DNA of 64,000 bases, from assembly GCF_001590795.1 (NCBI RefSeq), contig NZ_JXDL01000001.1:6470909-6534908 (forward strand), read 5' to 3'. The notes under the pieces were generated by a model that ran no database searches, had not been told where the DNA came from, and worked only from the letters and a program-made list of their open reading frames with translations. Shown here one piece after another: positions 54,470 through 63,666 of this stretch. How positions within the stretch are numbered: the first letter of the stretch is position 1; each line of letters opens with the position of its first letter. Source of the stretch: Bradyrhizobium sp. AT1 (GTDB lineage: Bacteria; Pseudomonadota; Alphaproteobacteria; Rhizobiales; Xanthobacteraceae). The position numbers and the translations under genes are program-made.

Positions 54470-56313
54470 GACACGGCCTTGCGGAGCGGGGTCACCTTGA
54501 GGTGATCCTGGTGGTCGCCAATGGCTTTCGCGATGAAACGGGCGGTGATCGGTGAGCCGTCATAATGCACGATCGGCACCAGCCGCACCGGATCGATGCC
54601 GTTCTCGTTGACGATGAGCTGGCGCAGCTGGCTGTCGCGGTTCTGCTCGACGACGTAGACGAAATCGTGCTCGGCGAGGAAGCTTGCCACGCTGGAATGG
54701 AACGGGAAGGCGCGGATGCGCAGGCGATCGAGCTGATGCCCGCGCGCTTCCAACAAGCCGATCGCCTCGTCCATCGCCGGCGATGTCGAGCCGAAATAGA
54801 TCACGCCATATTTGGTCGGCCGTTCCGCATTGGCCTGCAGCGGGCGCGGCACCAGATCCTGTGCGGTCTCGAACTTGCGCATCAGGCGCTGCATGTTGTC
54901 GGCGTAGACAGAGCCTTCCTCGGAATAGCGCGCATAGCGATCCCGCGAGGTGCCGCGGGTGAAGTAGGAGCCCTTGGTCGGATGCGTGCCGGGATAGGTG
55001 CGGTAGGGGATGCCGTCGCCGTCGACGTCGAGATAGCGGCCGAAGTCGCGTCCCTCGTCCAGCATCTCCGCGGTCATCACCTTGCCGCGGTCATACTGCT
55101 TGGCGTCGTCCCATTTCAGCGGACGGCAGAGCCGGTGGTTCATGCCGATATCGAGGTCGAGCATCAGGAAGATCGTGGTCTGCAGCCGCTCGGCGAGATC
55201 GAAGGCGGCGGCCGCGAACTCGAAGGCCTCGGCCGGGTCCTCCGGAAACAGCAGCACATGTTTGGTGTCGCCGTGCGAGGCATAGGCGCAGGCGATGATG
55301 TCGCATTGCTGGGTGCGGGTCGGCATGCCCGTGGAGGGGCCGGCGCGCTGGATGTTCATGATCACGGCCGGGATCTCGGCGAAATAGGAGAGGCCGATGA
55401 ACTCGGTCATCAAGGAGATGCCGGGGCCGGAGGTCGCGGTGAAGGCGCGGGCGCCGTTCCAGGAGGCGCCGATCACGATGCCGATCGAGGCCAGCTCGTC
55501 TTCGCCCTGCACGATGGCGTATTTCGCCTTGCCGGTCTCGGGATCGTGCCGGTACTTCTTGCAATGCGCGGTGAAGGCCTCCGCCACCGACGAGGACGGC
55601 GTGATCGGATACCAGGCGCACACCGTAGCGCCGCCATAGACGGCGCCGAGCGCGGCGGCGCTGTTGCCCTCGATGAAGATGCGGTCGCCGACCTTGTCGG
55701 ACTTCTTCACGCGAAGCCCGATCGGGCATTTCAAATTCTGCAAGGCCCAGTCGCGGCCGAGATGCAGCGCGTGGACGTTTGAGGAGAGCAGCTTCTCCTT
55801 GCCCTTGTATTGCTCGCCGATCAGTTGCTCGATCAGCTTGGGGTCCATGTCGAGCAGCGCCGAGAGAGCGCCGAGATAGATGATGTTCTTGAACAGCTGG
55901 CGCTGGCGCGGATCGGTGTAGGTCGAGTTCGTGATGGCGGTTAAGGGCACGCCGATCACGGTGATGTTGTCGCGGAACTTGGTCGACGGCATCGGCTTGG
56001 TGGAATCGTAGAACAGGTAGCCGCCCGGCTCGATGCCGGCGACGTCCTTGTCCCAGGTCTGGGGGTTCATCGCCACCATCATGTCGACGCCGCCGCGGGC
56101 GCCGAGATGGCCGTCTTCCGTCACCCGCACCTCGTACCAGGTCGGCAGGCCCTGGATGTTGGAGGGGAAGATGTTGCGCGGCGACACCGGGACGCCATGG
56201 CGCAGGATCGCGCGCGCGAACATCTCGTTGGCGCTGGCCGAGCCCGAGCCGTTGACGTTGGCGAAACGGACGACGAAGTCGTTTACGCTGCTGATCGGCT
56301 TCTTGTCGGACAT
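54466..56313 (-). CDS. korA: 2-oxoacid:ferredoxin oxidoreductase, fused gamma-alpha subunit
   Basis: 615 residues. Residues 10-190 are the gamma domain (FVVRFANVNGSGSASANEMF, GARGGVDMMVAMNPQTW). Residues 220-615 are the alpha/pyrimidine-binding domain: GNSAAALGAVYGGATVCAWY, PITPSSSVAEAFTAHCKKY, VQGEDELASIGIVIGASWNG and ARAFTATSGPGISLMTEFIG. The T-S-G-P-G motif is that of oxygen-tolerant KorA-type enzymes. ATG 56313; overlaps the upstream GltD-like gene by 31 bases. The long open frame upstream is a shadow. Confidence 0.95.
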   Translation of the reverse strand: MSDKKPISSVNDFVVRFANVNGSGSASANEMFARAILRHGVPVSPRNIFPSNIQGLPTWYEVRVTEDGHLGARGGVDMMVAMNPQTWDKDVAGIEPGGYLFYDSTKPMPSTKFRDNITVIGVPLTAITNSTYTDPRQRQLFKNIIYLGALSALLDMDPKLIEQLIGEQYKGKEKLLSSNVHALHLGRDWALQNLKCPIGLRVKKSDKVGDRIFIEGNSAAALGAVYGGATVCAWYPITPSSSVAEAFTAHCKKYRHDPETGKAKYAIVQGEDELASIGIVIGASWNGARAFTATSGPGISLMTEFIGLSYFAEIPAVIMNIQRAGPSTGMPTRTQQCDIIACAYASHGDTKHVLLFPEDPAEAFEFAAAAFDLAERLQTTIFLMLDLDIGMNHRLCRPLKWDDAKQYDRGKVMTAEMLDEGRDFGRYLDVDGDGIPYRTYPGTHPTKGSYFTRGTSRDRYARYSEEGSVYADNMQRLMRKFETAQDLVPRPLQANAERPTKYGVIYFGSTSPAMDEAIGLLEARGHQLDRLRIRAFPFHSSVASFLAEHDFVYVVEQNRDSQLRQLIVNENGIDPVRLVPIVHYDGSPITARFIAKAIGDHQDHLKVTPLRKAVS

Positions 56314-58082
56314 GTCGAACCTGCGTGGGTCATCTCGATGAAATATTTCTGCATGTCCCAGGCGCCGGTGGGACAACGCTCGGCGCACAGCCCGCAATGC
56401 AGGCAGACGTCCTCGTCCTTGACCATCACCCGCCCGGTCTTCAGGTCCGAGGAGACGTAAAGATCCTGGTCCGGATGCGCCGAGGGTGCCTTGAGCCGCT
56501 GGCGCAGATCGTCTTCCTCGCCGTTGGCGGTGAAGGTGATGCAATCCATCGGGCAGATATCGGCGCAGGCATCGCATTCGATGCAGAGCGAGGTCGAGAA
56601 CACGGTCTGCACGTCGCAGTTCAGGCAGCGCTCGGCTTCGCCCAGCGCCAGCTTGACGTCGTAGCCGAGCTCGACCTCGGTGCGGATGTCCTTCAGCGCG
56701 ACGACCTTGTCGCGATGCGGCACCTTGTAACGCTTGTCGATGGAGATGTCGTTGTCATAGCTCCATTCGTGGATGCCCATCTTCTGCGATGAGACCTGCA
56801 CGTCGGGCAGCGGCCGCTCGGTGATGTCCTCGCCCGACAGCATCTTGTGGATCGACAGCGCGGCGTCATGGCCGTGCGACACCGCCCAGATGATGTTCTT
56901 GGGGCCGAACGCGGCATCGCCGCCGAAGAACACTTTTGGATTGGTCGAGACGAAGGTCTTGGGATCGACCTTGGGCATGTGCCATTTGTCGAATTCAATG
57001 CCGCAATCCTGCTCGATCCAGGGGAAGGCGTTCTCCTGGCCGACCGCGACCAGCACGTCGTCGCATGCGATGGTCTGGTCCGGCTCGCCGGAGGGGACGA
57101 GGTTGCGGCGGCCCTTGGCATCGTATTCGGCCTTCACCTTCTGGAAGGTGATGCCGGTGAGCTTGCCATTGTCGTGGACGAAAGCGACCGGGACCATGAA
57201 GTTGAGGATCGGAATGTCCTCGTGGAGCGCGTCCTCCTTCTCCCAGGGCGAGGCCTTCATCTCCTCGAAGCCGGAGCGGACCACGACCTTCACCTCTTCG
57301 CCGCCGAGCCGGCGCGCGGTGCGGCAGCAATCCATCGCGGTGTTGCCGCCGCCGAGCACGATGACGCGCTTGCCGATCTTGTCGACATGGCCGAATGACA
57401 CGTTGGCCAGCCATTCGATGCCGATATGGATGTTGGCGGCCGCCTCTTTACGACCGGGAATGTCGAGCTCGCGGCCGCGCGGGGCGCCGGAGCCGACGAA
57501 GATCGCGTCGTATTTCTCTGCCAGCAGCGCCTTCATGCTCTCGATGCGCTGGCCGCCTTTGAACTCGACGCCGAGACCCAGGATGTAGCCGGTCTCCTCG
57601 TCGATGACGGAATTGGGCAGGCGGAATTTCGGGATCTGCGTGCGCATCATGCCGCCGGCTTCGGGATCGCCGTCGAAAACGGTGCAGTGATAGCCGAGCG
57701 GCGCGAGATCGCGCGCCACCGTCAGCGAGGCCGGACCGCCACCGACGAAGGCGACGCGCTTGCCGTTCTTCGCAGTAGGCTTCGGCAGGCGCTGCTTGAT
57801 GTCGTCCTTGAAATCGGCGGCAACGCGCTTGAGCCGGCAGATCGCGACCGGCGTTTCCTCGACGCGTCCGCGCCGGCACGCCGGCTCGCATGGACGATCG
57901 CAGGTGCGTCCCAGGATTCCGGGAAACACGTTCGATTTCCAATTGATCATGTAGGCGTCGCTATAGCGGCCCTGTGCGATCAGTCGGATGTATTCGGGAA
58001 CGGGGGTGTGCGCAGGACAGGCCCATTGGCAATCGACCACTTTGTGAAAGTAGTCGGGGGCCGCGATATCGGTCGGTTTCAT
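56283..58082 (-). CDS. GltD-like FAD-dependent oxidoreductase with C-terminal 2x[4Fe-4S] ferredoxin domain
   Basis: 599 residues. An N-terminal Fe-S helical domain has cysteines C18, C22, C61, C65 and C69 (CQWACPAHTP, CDRPCEPAC). The FAD part is FVGGGPASLTVARDLA; the NAD(P)H part is VIVLGGGNTAMDCCRTARRL; and GGDAAFGPKNIIWAVSHGHD closes the flavin fold. Two ferredoxin clusters follow: CIECDACADICP and CLHCGLCAERCP. This layout resembles the glutamate synthase small subunit with added ferredoxin centres. It probably links NAD(P)H to the KorAB ferredoxin pool (inference from the operon). First gene of the three. Confidence 0.92.
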   Translation of the reverse strand: MKPTDIAAPDYFHKVVDCQWACPAHTPVPEYIRLIAQGRYSDAYMINWKSNVFPGILGRTCDRPCEPACRRGRVEETPVAICRLKRVAADFKDDIKQRLPKPTAKNGKRVAFVGGGPASLTVARDLAPLGYHCTVFDGDPEAGGMMRTQIPKFRLPNSVIDEETGYILGLGVEFKGGQRIESMKALLAEKYDAIFVGSGAPRGRELDIPGRKEAAANIHIGIEWLANVSFGHVDKIGKRVIVLGGGNTAMDCCRTARRLGGEEVKVVVRSGFEEMKASPWEKEDALHEDIPILNFMVPVAFVHDNGKLTGITFQKVKAEYDAKGRRNLVPSGEPDQTIACDDVLVAVGQENAFPWIEQDCGIEFDKWHMPKVDPKTFVSTNPKVFFGGDAAFGPKNIIWAVSHGHDAALSIHKMLSGEDITERPLPDVQVSSQKMGIHEWSYDNDISIDKRYKVPHRDKVVALKDIRTEVELGYDVKLALGEAERCLNCDVQTVFSTSLCIECDACADICPMDCITFTANGEEDDLRQRLKAPSAHPDQDLYVSSDLKTGRVMVKDEDVCLHCGLCAERCPTGAWDMQKYFIEMTHAGSTCPTRSRSAA

Positions 58083-58317
58083 TCCTACCCTGTCCGCGCA
58101 GGCTCAAAGACCCGGCGGCCTCTTCTGAGCTTGGCGAACGCTTAACGTGCGTCGATCTGGTTTCTGAATGACGTCATTGGGTTAGCTTATTAGAACCGTT
58201 CCCAAGTACAACGGCAAATTTATGCGATCACCGCCTTTCATGGTAGCTACGCGCGCACAGCATTAACGGCACGCGCGATCGCGTGCGGTGCAGCATGTTG
58301 CGATGCGTGCGAGCGCG

Positions 58318-58995
58318 TCAGCCCTGCGCGATGTCGCTCTTCGCGAGGTCCCACATCAGGCAGTATGTGCCGACGGAGACAGGGAGCGGGAAGGGCGCAG
58401 CAGCGGGACCCGTGAAGCGTTCGGCGATGACAGCCGAGACCGCGCCGACATGCGTGCCGTCGATCAGCACGAACCAGTCGCGCGCGCCCTCGTTGCGCGT
58501 CGCCGGAATGCCCGCCGTCGCGCCCGACAATTCCGGTTCGCTTTCGAGCAGATGCATCGAGATGATGCCGTCGCACTGTTCGGGCCTGAGCTTGTTTTGC
58601 AATGCATCACGCCAGGGCGCGGCGTTGTCGGGCGTCGGCCGCAGCCGCACGAGGCCGAGCGCAGCGCCGCGGCCGGTGCCGTTGCTGACCGTGATGCGCG
58701 CGACCACGCGCAGCATGTCCTTGAAATGCGCCATGCTCCGCCGCGACCATTCGGTCTGGCTGGCGAGCCGAGCCCGGTAGGCCGGGCTGTCGAGCACGTC
58801 GAGCGTGGTGGTCGAGTACAGCGAGAGATATTTCGGATTGGCGGCATGCGCGACATAGCGCCGCGCCTCCAGGAATCCATCGATCGCGACGCGCTCTTCG
58901 AGATGCTCGCGATCGTACCAGCGGTTGAAATCGGCCTCGTTGGCCGCGTCGATGTTCATCGACGTCAGCAGTATGCCTTTCCCGGCGAGCGGCAT
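58318..58995 (-). CDS. Uncharacterised protein, dimeric alpha/beta barrel-like, 225 aa
   Basis: Starts MPLAGKGILLTSMNIDAANE. The repeated pattern NRWYDREHLEERVAIDGFLE and ARRYVAHAANPKYLSLYSTT is that of small dimeric alpha/beta barrel (EthD/DUF4286-like) proteins; a second half-domain begins near residue 105 (GLVRLRPTPDNAAPWRDALQ) and ends DWFVLIDGTHVGAVSAVIAE. Thirteen bases after pip on the same strand, so likely at the end of the pqq transcript. No biochemical role known. Confidence 0.65.
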   Translation of the reverse strand: MPLAGKGILLTSMNIDAANEADFNRWYDREHLEERVAIDGFLEARRYVAHAANPKYLSLYSTTTLDVLDSPAYRARLASQTEWSRRSMAHFKDMLRVVARITVSNGTGRGAALGLVRLRPTPDNAAPWRDALQNKLRPEQCDGIISMHLLESEPELSGATAGIPATRNEGARDWFVLIDGTHVGAVSAVIAERFTGPAAAPFPLPVSVGTYCLMWDLAKSDIAQG

Positions 58996-59008
58996 TGTTC
59001 TTGTCCCT

Positions 59009-59989
59009 TCATCGCCCGATCTTCGATGCGAGGTCGGCGATCGACTTCATCACCGCATCCCTCACGCCGGCATCATAGAGCGAATGCCCGGCTTGTTCTA
59101 CGAGGCGAAGCTCGGAAGTAGGCCAAACTTTCGCGAGAGCGTGGGATGTCTCAGGAGGACACAACAGATCATAGCGGCCCTGCACGATAATGCCGGGAAT
59201 TCCTTCGAGCCGGCCCGCGTTCCCCAGCAGCTGGTTCTCGCTCATGAAGCTGTCGTTGATGAAGTAATGCGCCTCCATGAACGGCGTTGCAGGCAGCGTG
59301 CGCCAGACGTTCAGCGAAGCCAGATCGATCCGCGTTTTGGCGGACTTGTGCTCGGACAACGCGCGCTCGGTGTCATGCCAGGCCCGCGCCGCAGGGCCGT
59401 GCACGGACGGATCGGCATCGAGGATGCGTCGATAATAGGCTTCGACCGGGTGCGCGCGCTCCTCTGGCGGCAGCACGCTGAGAAAATCCTCGTAGAGCGC
59501 AGGATAGAACTGCGACAGGCGCGAAGTGAAGGCCGTTTCGACTTCCGCTCGGGTCCCAAGGAATGTCGCGCGGAGCGCAATGCCGGAGACGCGCTCGGGA
59601 TGTGCCTCTGCGTAAGCCAGCGCCAGCGTCGCGCCCCAGGAGCCGCCGACCACCATCCAGCGGTCGAAGCCGAATTTTTCGCGGATCGTCTCCATGTCCG
59701 CGATCAGATGCGCCGTGGTGTTGTGCTGGCGCGATCCCTTGGGTCGGCTGCGGCCGCAGCCGCGCTGGTCGAACAGCACCGCATGCATCCGCTCGGGATC
59801 GAACAGCCGGCGGTGGTCGGGCTGGCACCCGCTGCCGGGGCCGCCATGCAGATAGACCGCGGGGATGCCGTCGCTGCGGCCGACGCTCTCGACATAAAGC
59901 TCGTGGCCGTCGCCGACGTCGAGCATGTCCGAGGTCAGCGGCGCAAAGGGATCGGCACGCCTGGTACCTGCGTCGGCGTCAGGTCCCAT
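59009..59989 (-). CDS. pip: Proline iminopeptidase (prolyl aminopeptidase)
   Basis: 326 residues, alpha/beta hydrolase S33. HGGPGSGCQPDHRRLFDP, FDQRGCGRSRPKG, nucleophile Ser in VVGGSWGATLALAYA, acid Asp in GRYDLLCPPETSHAL and His in EQAGHSLYDAGV. It removes N-terminal proline from peptides in the cytoplasm. It overlaps the pqqE stop by 11 bases, so it is part of the pqq operon. It might help degrade processed PqqA peptide, but PqqA has few prolines, so this is only a suggestion. Confidence 0.92.
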   Translation of the reverse strand: MGPDADAGTRRADPFAPLTSDMLDVGDGHELYVESVGRSDGIPAVYLHGGPGSGCQPDHRRLFDPERMHAVLFDQRGCGRSRPKGSRQHNTTAHLIADMETIREKFGFDRWMVVGGSWGATLALAYAEAHPERVSGIALRATFLGTRAEVETAFTSRLSQFYPALYEDFLSVLPPEERAHPVEAYYRRILDADPSVHGPAARAWHDTERALSEHKSAKTRIDLASLNVWRTLPATPFMEAHYFINDSFMSENQLLGNAGRLEGIPGIIVQGRYDLLCPPETSHALAKVWPTSELRLVEQAGHSLYDAGVRDAVMKSIADLASKIGR

Positions 59990-61178
59990 TCTCGGATTCC
60001 AGGGTGCCGCCGGCGAAGTTGCGATAGAGGAAGCGGCTGGTCTCGCCCTCGGCCTCGGCTTCCGCCTGCTTGAAGATGGTCTCGTGCAGCGGCGACAGTG
60101 CGCAGGCCGGGTCGGTGTTGGCGGCGTCCCCGGTCAGCGCAAAGGCCTGGCAGCGGCAGCCGCCGAAATCGATCTCGCGAAATTCGCAGGACTTGCACGG
60201 CTCCTTCATCCAGCCGGTGCCGCGATAGCGGTTGAAGGCCTCGGAGTTCTGCCAGATCCAGGCGATCGAATGGTTGGAGCGCACCGACTCGAATTCGAGC
60301 CCGGTGATGCTCTCGGCGGCGTGGCAGGGCAGCACCTTGCCCGCGGGCGAGATGTTGAAGAACTGCCGGCCCCAGCCGCCCATGCATTTCTTCGGCCGCA
60401 ACGCGTAATAATCGGGAACGACGTAGTCGATCGCAAGCGTGCCCTTGAGCCGCTCGCGCGCCTGCTCGACGATTTCAGTGCACTCATCCAGCTGCGCCAC
60501 CGTCGGCATCAAGGCGGCGCGGTTCTTCAGCGCCCAGCCGTAATACTGCACATTGGCGACCTCGAGCCGGTCGGCGTCGAGATCCACGGACATCTGGATG
60601 ATGTCAGGCAACTGGTGCAAATTCTGCCTGTGCATCACCGCATTCACGGTGAGTGGCAAATCGAGCTCGCGCGTCCACTTCGCGACCTCGAGCTTCTTGC
60701 GGTGACCGCCCTTGTAGCCCGCGACGCGATCGGCGAGGCCTTCCTCGATGCCCTGGAAGGAGATCTGCACATGGCAGAGCCCGGCATCGGCAAGCTCACT
60801 CAGCCGCTCGCGCGTCAGCAGCACGGCCGAGGTGATGAGGTTGGTGTAGAGCCCGACATCGCTGGCATGTTTCACCAACTCGACCAGATCTTTCCGTGCC
60901 GTCGGCTCTCCGCCGGAGAAATGCACCTGCAGCACGCCGATCTCGGCGAGCTCGCTCAAGACCTTCTTCCACTCGTCCGTGGTCAGCTCTTTGCCCGAGC
61001 GGTCGAGCTCGACCGGGTTGGAGCAATAGGGACATTGCAGCGGGCAGCGATGGGTGATCTCGAGCAGCACCGCGAGCGGAATGCCGAACGTCTCCGCCGT
61101 CGAACGCTGCTTCTCCAGCACCGCGAGGCTGTCGCTCGCATCGGGCGGGATGGCGGGATTGCCGAGCACGTCGGTCAT
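59979..61178 (-). CDS. pqqE: PQQ biosynthesis radical SAM enzyme PqqE
   Basis: 399 residues. Radical SAM cysteines C45, C49 and C52 in CPLQCPYC, FSGGEPTARKDLVEL, and a C-terminal SPASM region with CMGGWGRQFFNISPAGKVLP, CHAAESITG and CKSCEFREIDFGGCRCQ. It crosslinks Glu and Tyr of PqqA while PqqD holds the peptide. ATG 61178 overlaps the pqqD stop by four bases. Confidence 0.98.
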   Translation of the reverse strand: MTDVLGNPAIPPDASDSLAVLEKQRSTAETFGIPLAVLLEITHRCPLQCPYCSNPVELDRSGKELTTDEWKKVLSELAEIGVLQVHFSGGEPTARKDLVELVKHASDVGLYTNLITSAVLLTRERLSELADAGLCHVQISFQGIEEGLADRVAGYKGGHRKKLEVAKWTRELDLPLTVNAVMHRQNLHQLPDIIQMSVDLDADRLEVANVQYYGWALKNRAALMPTVAQLDECTEIVEQARERLKGTLAIDYVVPDYYALRPKKCMGGWGRQFFNISPAGKVLPCHAAESITGLEFESVRSNHSIAWIWQNSEAFNRYRGTGWMKEPCKSCEFREIDFGGCRCQAFALTGDAANTDPACALSPLHETIFKQAEAEAEGETSRFLYRNFAGGTLESENGT

Positions 61179-61486
61179 GACGTCTTCTCCCGGGCCTCCG
61201 TCAGAAAGCCCTTGTCGGCGAGATCCTGCAGCATGACGATGACGTCGGCGAGGATCGCCTCGCGTGGCGCGGCGTATTTCGCCGCGAGTTGGTCGGACAC
61301 GTCGCCGACACTGCGCTTGCCGTCACAGAGTTGCAAGACCTCGACCGCGATGTCGTCGGGCGCCAGCACCCGCTCCGGCGCCAGGATCACCCAGACCTTC
61401 CGGGTCTCGTCATATTTCAGCTTGGCATGCCGCGGCAGCACGGGGCGGCTTGCCTCGCTGACGCTGATATTGCGCGGCCCGGCCAT
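61175..61486 (-). CDS. pqqD: PQQ biosynthesis peptide chaperone PqqD
   Basis: 103 residues from ATG 61486. RiPP recognition element: PVLPRHAKLKYDETRKVWVI, LAPERVLAPDDIAVEVLQLC and DGKRSVGDVSDQLAAKY, ending with a helix (ILADVIVMLQDLADKGFLTE). Binds PqqA and presents it to PqqE. Follows pqqC by 11 bases. Confidence 0.97.
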   Translation of the reverse strand: MAGPRNISVSEASRPVLPRHAKLKYDETRKVWVILAPERVLAPDDIAVEVLQLCDGKRSVGDVSDQLAAKYAAPREAILADVIVMLQDLADKGFLTEAREKTS

Positions 61487-61497
61487 TGCAGTTCCTC

Positions 61498-62274
61498 TCA
61501 GCCCGCTTTGGGCACGAAGGCGCCCGGCGGAATGTTGCCCTCGACATAGGCATGCTGGAGCGCATCGAGCTGCACCCACAGCACGTTGGTCTTGAAGATC
61601 AGCGCATTGCAGACCTGCGCGCGCTGCTCCGGCGTCGTGGCATGCGTCTTGACATAGTCGAGCGCGAAATTGGCGTCGCGCGGTGCCTGCGTGAGGCGGC
61701 GCTTGAAGTAGCTCATGATGTCGGGGTTGACGAAGTCGTAATGCTCCAGCATCCCGGCGATGCGCTCTTCATGCAGGTTCGGCGCGAACAATTCGGTGAG
61801 CGAGGAGGCGATCGCCTCCAGCGGGCTCTTCTCGCGACAATAGTGCACGTAGGCCTCCACCGCAAAGCGCGTCGCCGGCAGGATGCCCTCGGTGGATTCC
61901 ACATAGGCCGTGTCGAGGCCGAGGCCTTCGGTCAGCTTGATCCAGCGCTCGATGCCGCCTTCGCTGCCGACATCGCCGTCATGGTCCTCGATGCGGTGGC
62001 GCCATTCCACGCGCGTGGCGCGGTCGCGGAAGCGCGAGATCACCACGGCGTCCTTGATCGGAATCGTGCTCTGGTAATAATAGCGGTTCAGCGCCCAGGC
62101 CTGGACCTGGCCCTTGTTCAGCTTGCCGCCGTGCAGCAGTTTGTGGAACGGATGCAGGCTGTGATAGCGCGTCGCCCCGATATGGCGCAGCGTCGCCTCG
62201 AGCTCCTCGGCCGAATTCAGCCGGATGTCCTTGCCGACCGAGAGTGCAGTCATTCCAGCCATTGACGCATTCAC
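61498..62274 (-). CDS. pqqC: Pyrroloquinoline-quinone synthase PqqC
   Basis: 258 residues, all-helical oxidase that performs the last ring closure and oxidation of PQQ. Motifs YHSLHPFHKLLHGGKLNKGQ, VQAWALNRYYYQSTIPIKDA, RIEDHDGDVGSEGGIERWIK, and FVNPDIMSYFKRRLTQAPRD. GTG start overlapping the pqqB stop as GTGA. Confidence 0.98.
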   Translation of the reverse strand: MNASMAGMTALSVGKDIRLNSAEELEATLRHIGATRYHSLHPFHKLLHGGKLNKGQVQAWALNRYYYQSTIPIKDAVVISRFRDRATRVEWRHRIEDHDGDVGSEGGIERWIKLTEGLGLDTAYVESTEGILPATRFAVEAYVHYCREKSPLEAIASSLTELFAPNLHEERIAGMLEHYDFVNPDIMSYFKRRLTQAPRDANFALDYVKTHATTPEQRAQVCNALIFKTNVLWVQLDALQHAYVEGNIPPGAFVPKAG

Positions 62275-63200
62275 AGCACGATCTCCGTTCCGTCGGCGGG
62301 TATCTGCCAGCCCGCATGTTCGGCGGCCTTGCGCTCGGGTGAGCCGGGCAGCAGGGCCGGGTTCGAGTTATTGATATGCAGAAAGATCTTCCTGTCGAGT
62401 GTGAGGTCGGCGAGGCGTGCGATGGCGCCGTCCTCGCCGGACATGGCGACATGTCCCATGCTGTTGCCCGTCTTCTGGCCGAGCCCGGCCCTGATCATCT
62501 CGTCGTCGCGCCAGACCGTGCCGTCGAAGAACACCAGCGAAGCGCCGTCGATCTCAGCCTTGAGCGCGTCGGTGACCTCGGCGCAGGCGGCGATGAAGTA
62601 GAAATATTTGCCGGTCGATTTGTCGGTGACCTTCAGGCCCAGCGTGTCGCCATCGCCGCTCTCCCCGCCGGGATGCGTTTTGCCTTCCAGATACCAGGCC
62701 GACTTGCCCGACACCGCGAACGGCAAGACTTCCAGGCCGGAACGCGCGCCGTCGGTGAGGCGCGGCTCGAATGGCTCGTTGATGGCGATCGGCTGGCGCC
62801 GCACGTACTTCTCGTTCAGCACGTTGAAGATGCTGTTGCTGGCAAGGATCGCCAGCACCTTCTCATGCGCATGAATCGTGAAAGGCGAGCTCTCGCGCAT
62901 CGAGAGCAGGCCCGCCACGGCATCCACTTCGCTGTTGGTCAGGATCACGCCCGCGATCGGCGTATGGCGCAGCATCCCGCCCTTGGGGTGCAGCTGCGGC
63001 GTGGCATTCACTTGCTGGCGCAGATCGGGGGAGGCGTTGATCAGGAACCAATGCTCGCCGTCGCCGCTGAAGGCGACAGACGCCTGGGTCCGCTGAAGCT
63101 CATGACCGTTCTCTCGGGCCGCCCGGCAGCCCTCGCAGCCGCAATTCCATTGCGGCACTCCGCCGCCGGCTGCGGCGCCCAGGACGACGACGCGAAGCAT
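62271..63200 (-). CDS. pqqB: PQQ biosynthesis protein PqqB (metallo-beta-lactamase fold hydroxylase)
   Basis: 309 residues. Begins VVVLGAAAGGGVPQWNCGCE with the family Cys pair, then SQRTQASVAFS-like stretch QRTQASVAFSGDGEHWFLIN, ASPDLRQQVNATPQLHPKGG, HTPIAGVILTNSEVDAVAGL and GHVAMSGEDGAIARLADL. Hydroxylates the tyrosine part of the processed PqqA in PQQ synthesis. ATG 63200, 133 bases after pqqA. Confidence 0.97.
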   Translation of the reverse strand: MLRVVVLGAAAGGGVPQWNCGCEGCRAARENGHELQRTQASVAFSGDGEHWFLINASPDLRQQVNATPQLHPKGGMLRHTPIAGVILTNSEVDAVAGLLSMRESSPFTIHAHEKVLAILASNSIFNVLNEKYVRRQPIAINEPFEPRLTDGARSGLEVLPFAVSGKSAWYLEGKTHPGGESGDGDTLGLKVTDKSTGKYFYFIAACAEVTDALKAEIDGASLVFFDGTVWRDDEMIRAGLGQKTGNSMGHVAMSGEDGAIARLADLTLDRKIFLHINNSNPALLPGSPERKAAEHAGWQIPADGTEIVL

Positions 63201-63333
63201 GATCCGTCTCCTGGAGGCAACGTCGCCAGGTGGACCTCAGGCCGACACGGTTCTTGTCTTCCGGAAACGGATCGTGACCGGACGAACGTGGGCCGAAAGA
63301 TCCACCTGCGCAGAACGCAAACTCACCAACCGC

Positions 63334-63414
63334 TTACTTGCGGGTGGCGCTCACATACATGTTGATTTCCATGCCGCAGGGCACTTCGACGATCTTCGGG
63401 GCTTTCCAGGCCAT
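63334..63414 (-). CDS. pqqA: Coenzyme PQQ precursor peptide PqqA
   Basis: 26 residues, too short for ordinary gene finding. MAWKAPKIVEVPCGMEINMY then VSATRK matches PqqA: Trp3, PKIVEVPCGMEINMY and the crosslinked pair Glu16 and Tyr20 (E-x3-Y). The peptide is the source of all PQQ atoms. ATG 63414 is preceded by GGAGTG. First gene of pqqABCDE; the 133-base gap to pqqB allows its usual higher expression. Confidence 0.96.
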   Translation of the reverse strand: MAWKAPKIVEVPCGMEINMYVSATRK

Positions 63415-63666
63415 TTTTGGCACTCCATTTTCGCGAAATCGGACGTATCCGCCCAGTCATTAAGTTAGTGCGCGCGCAGAAGTTCGCCAGTGAAATTTTC
63501 CCGAGAACCGCCATGTTGCGGCGCGAAAAACCACTTCGGGAACACCACTTCTGAGGCGCTGCCTTGCGTCCGGCGCATTCGGTCGCGAACCCTGTCCTGA
63601 TAAAGCAGTTGTGAGTGCAGTGCAGCTTTCAATCCGATACAGGCGACCCAAACTGGATCTTTCGTG

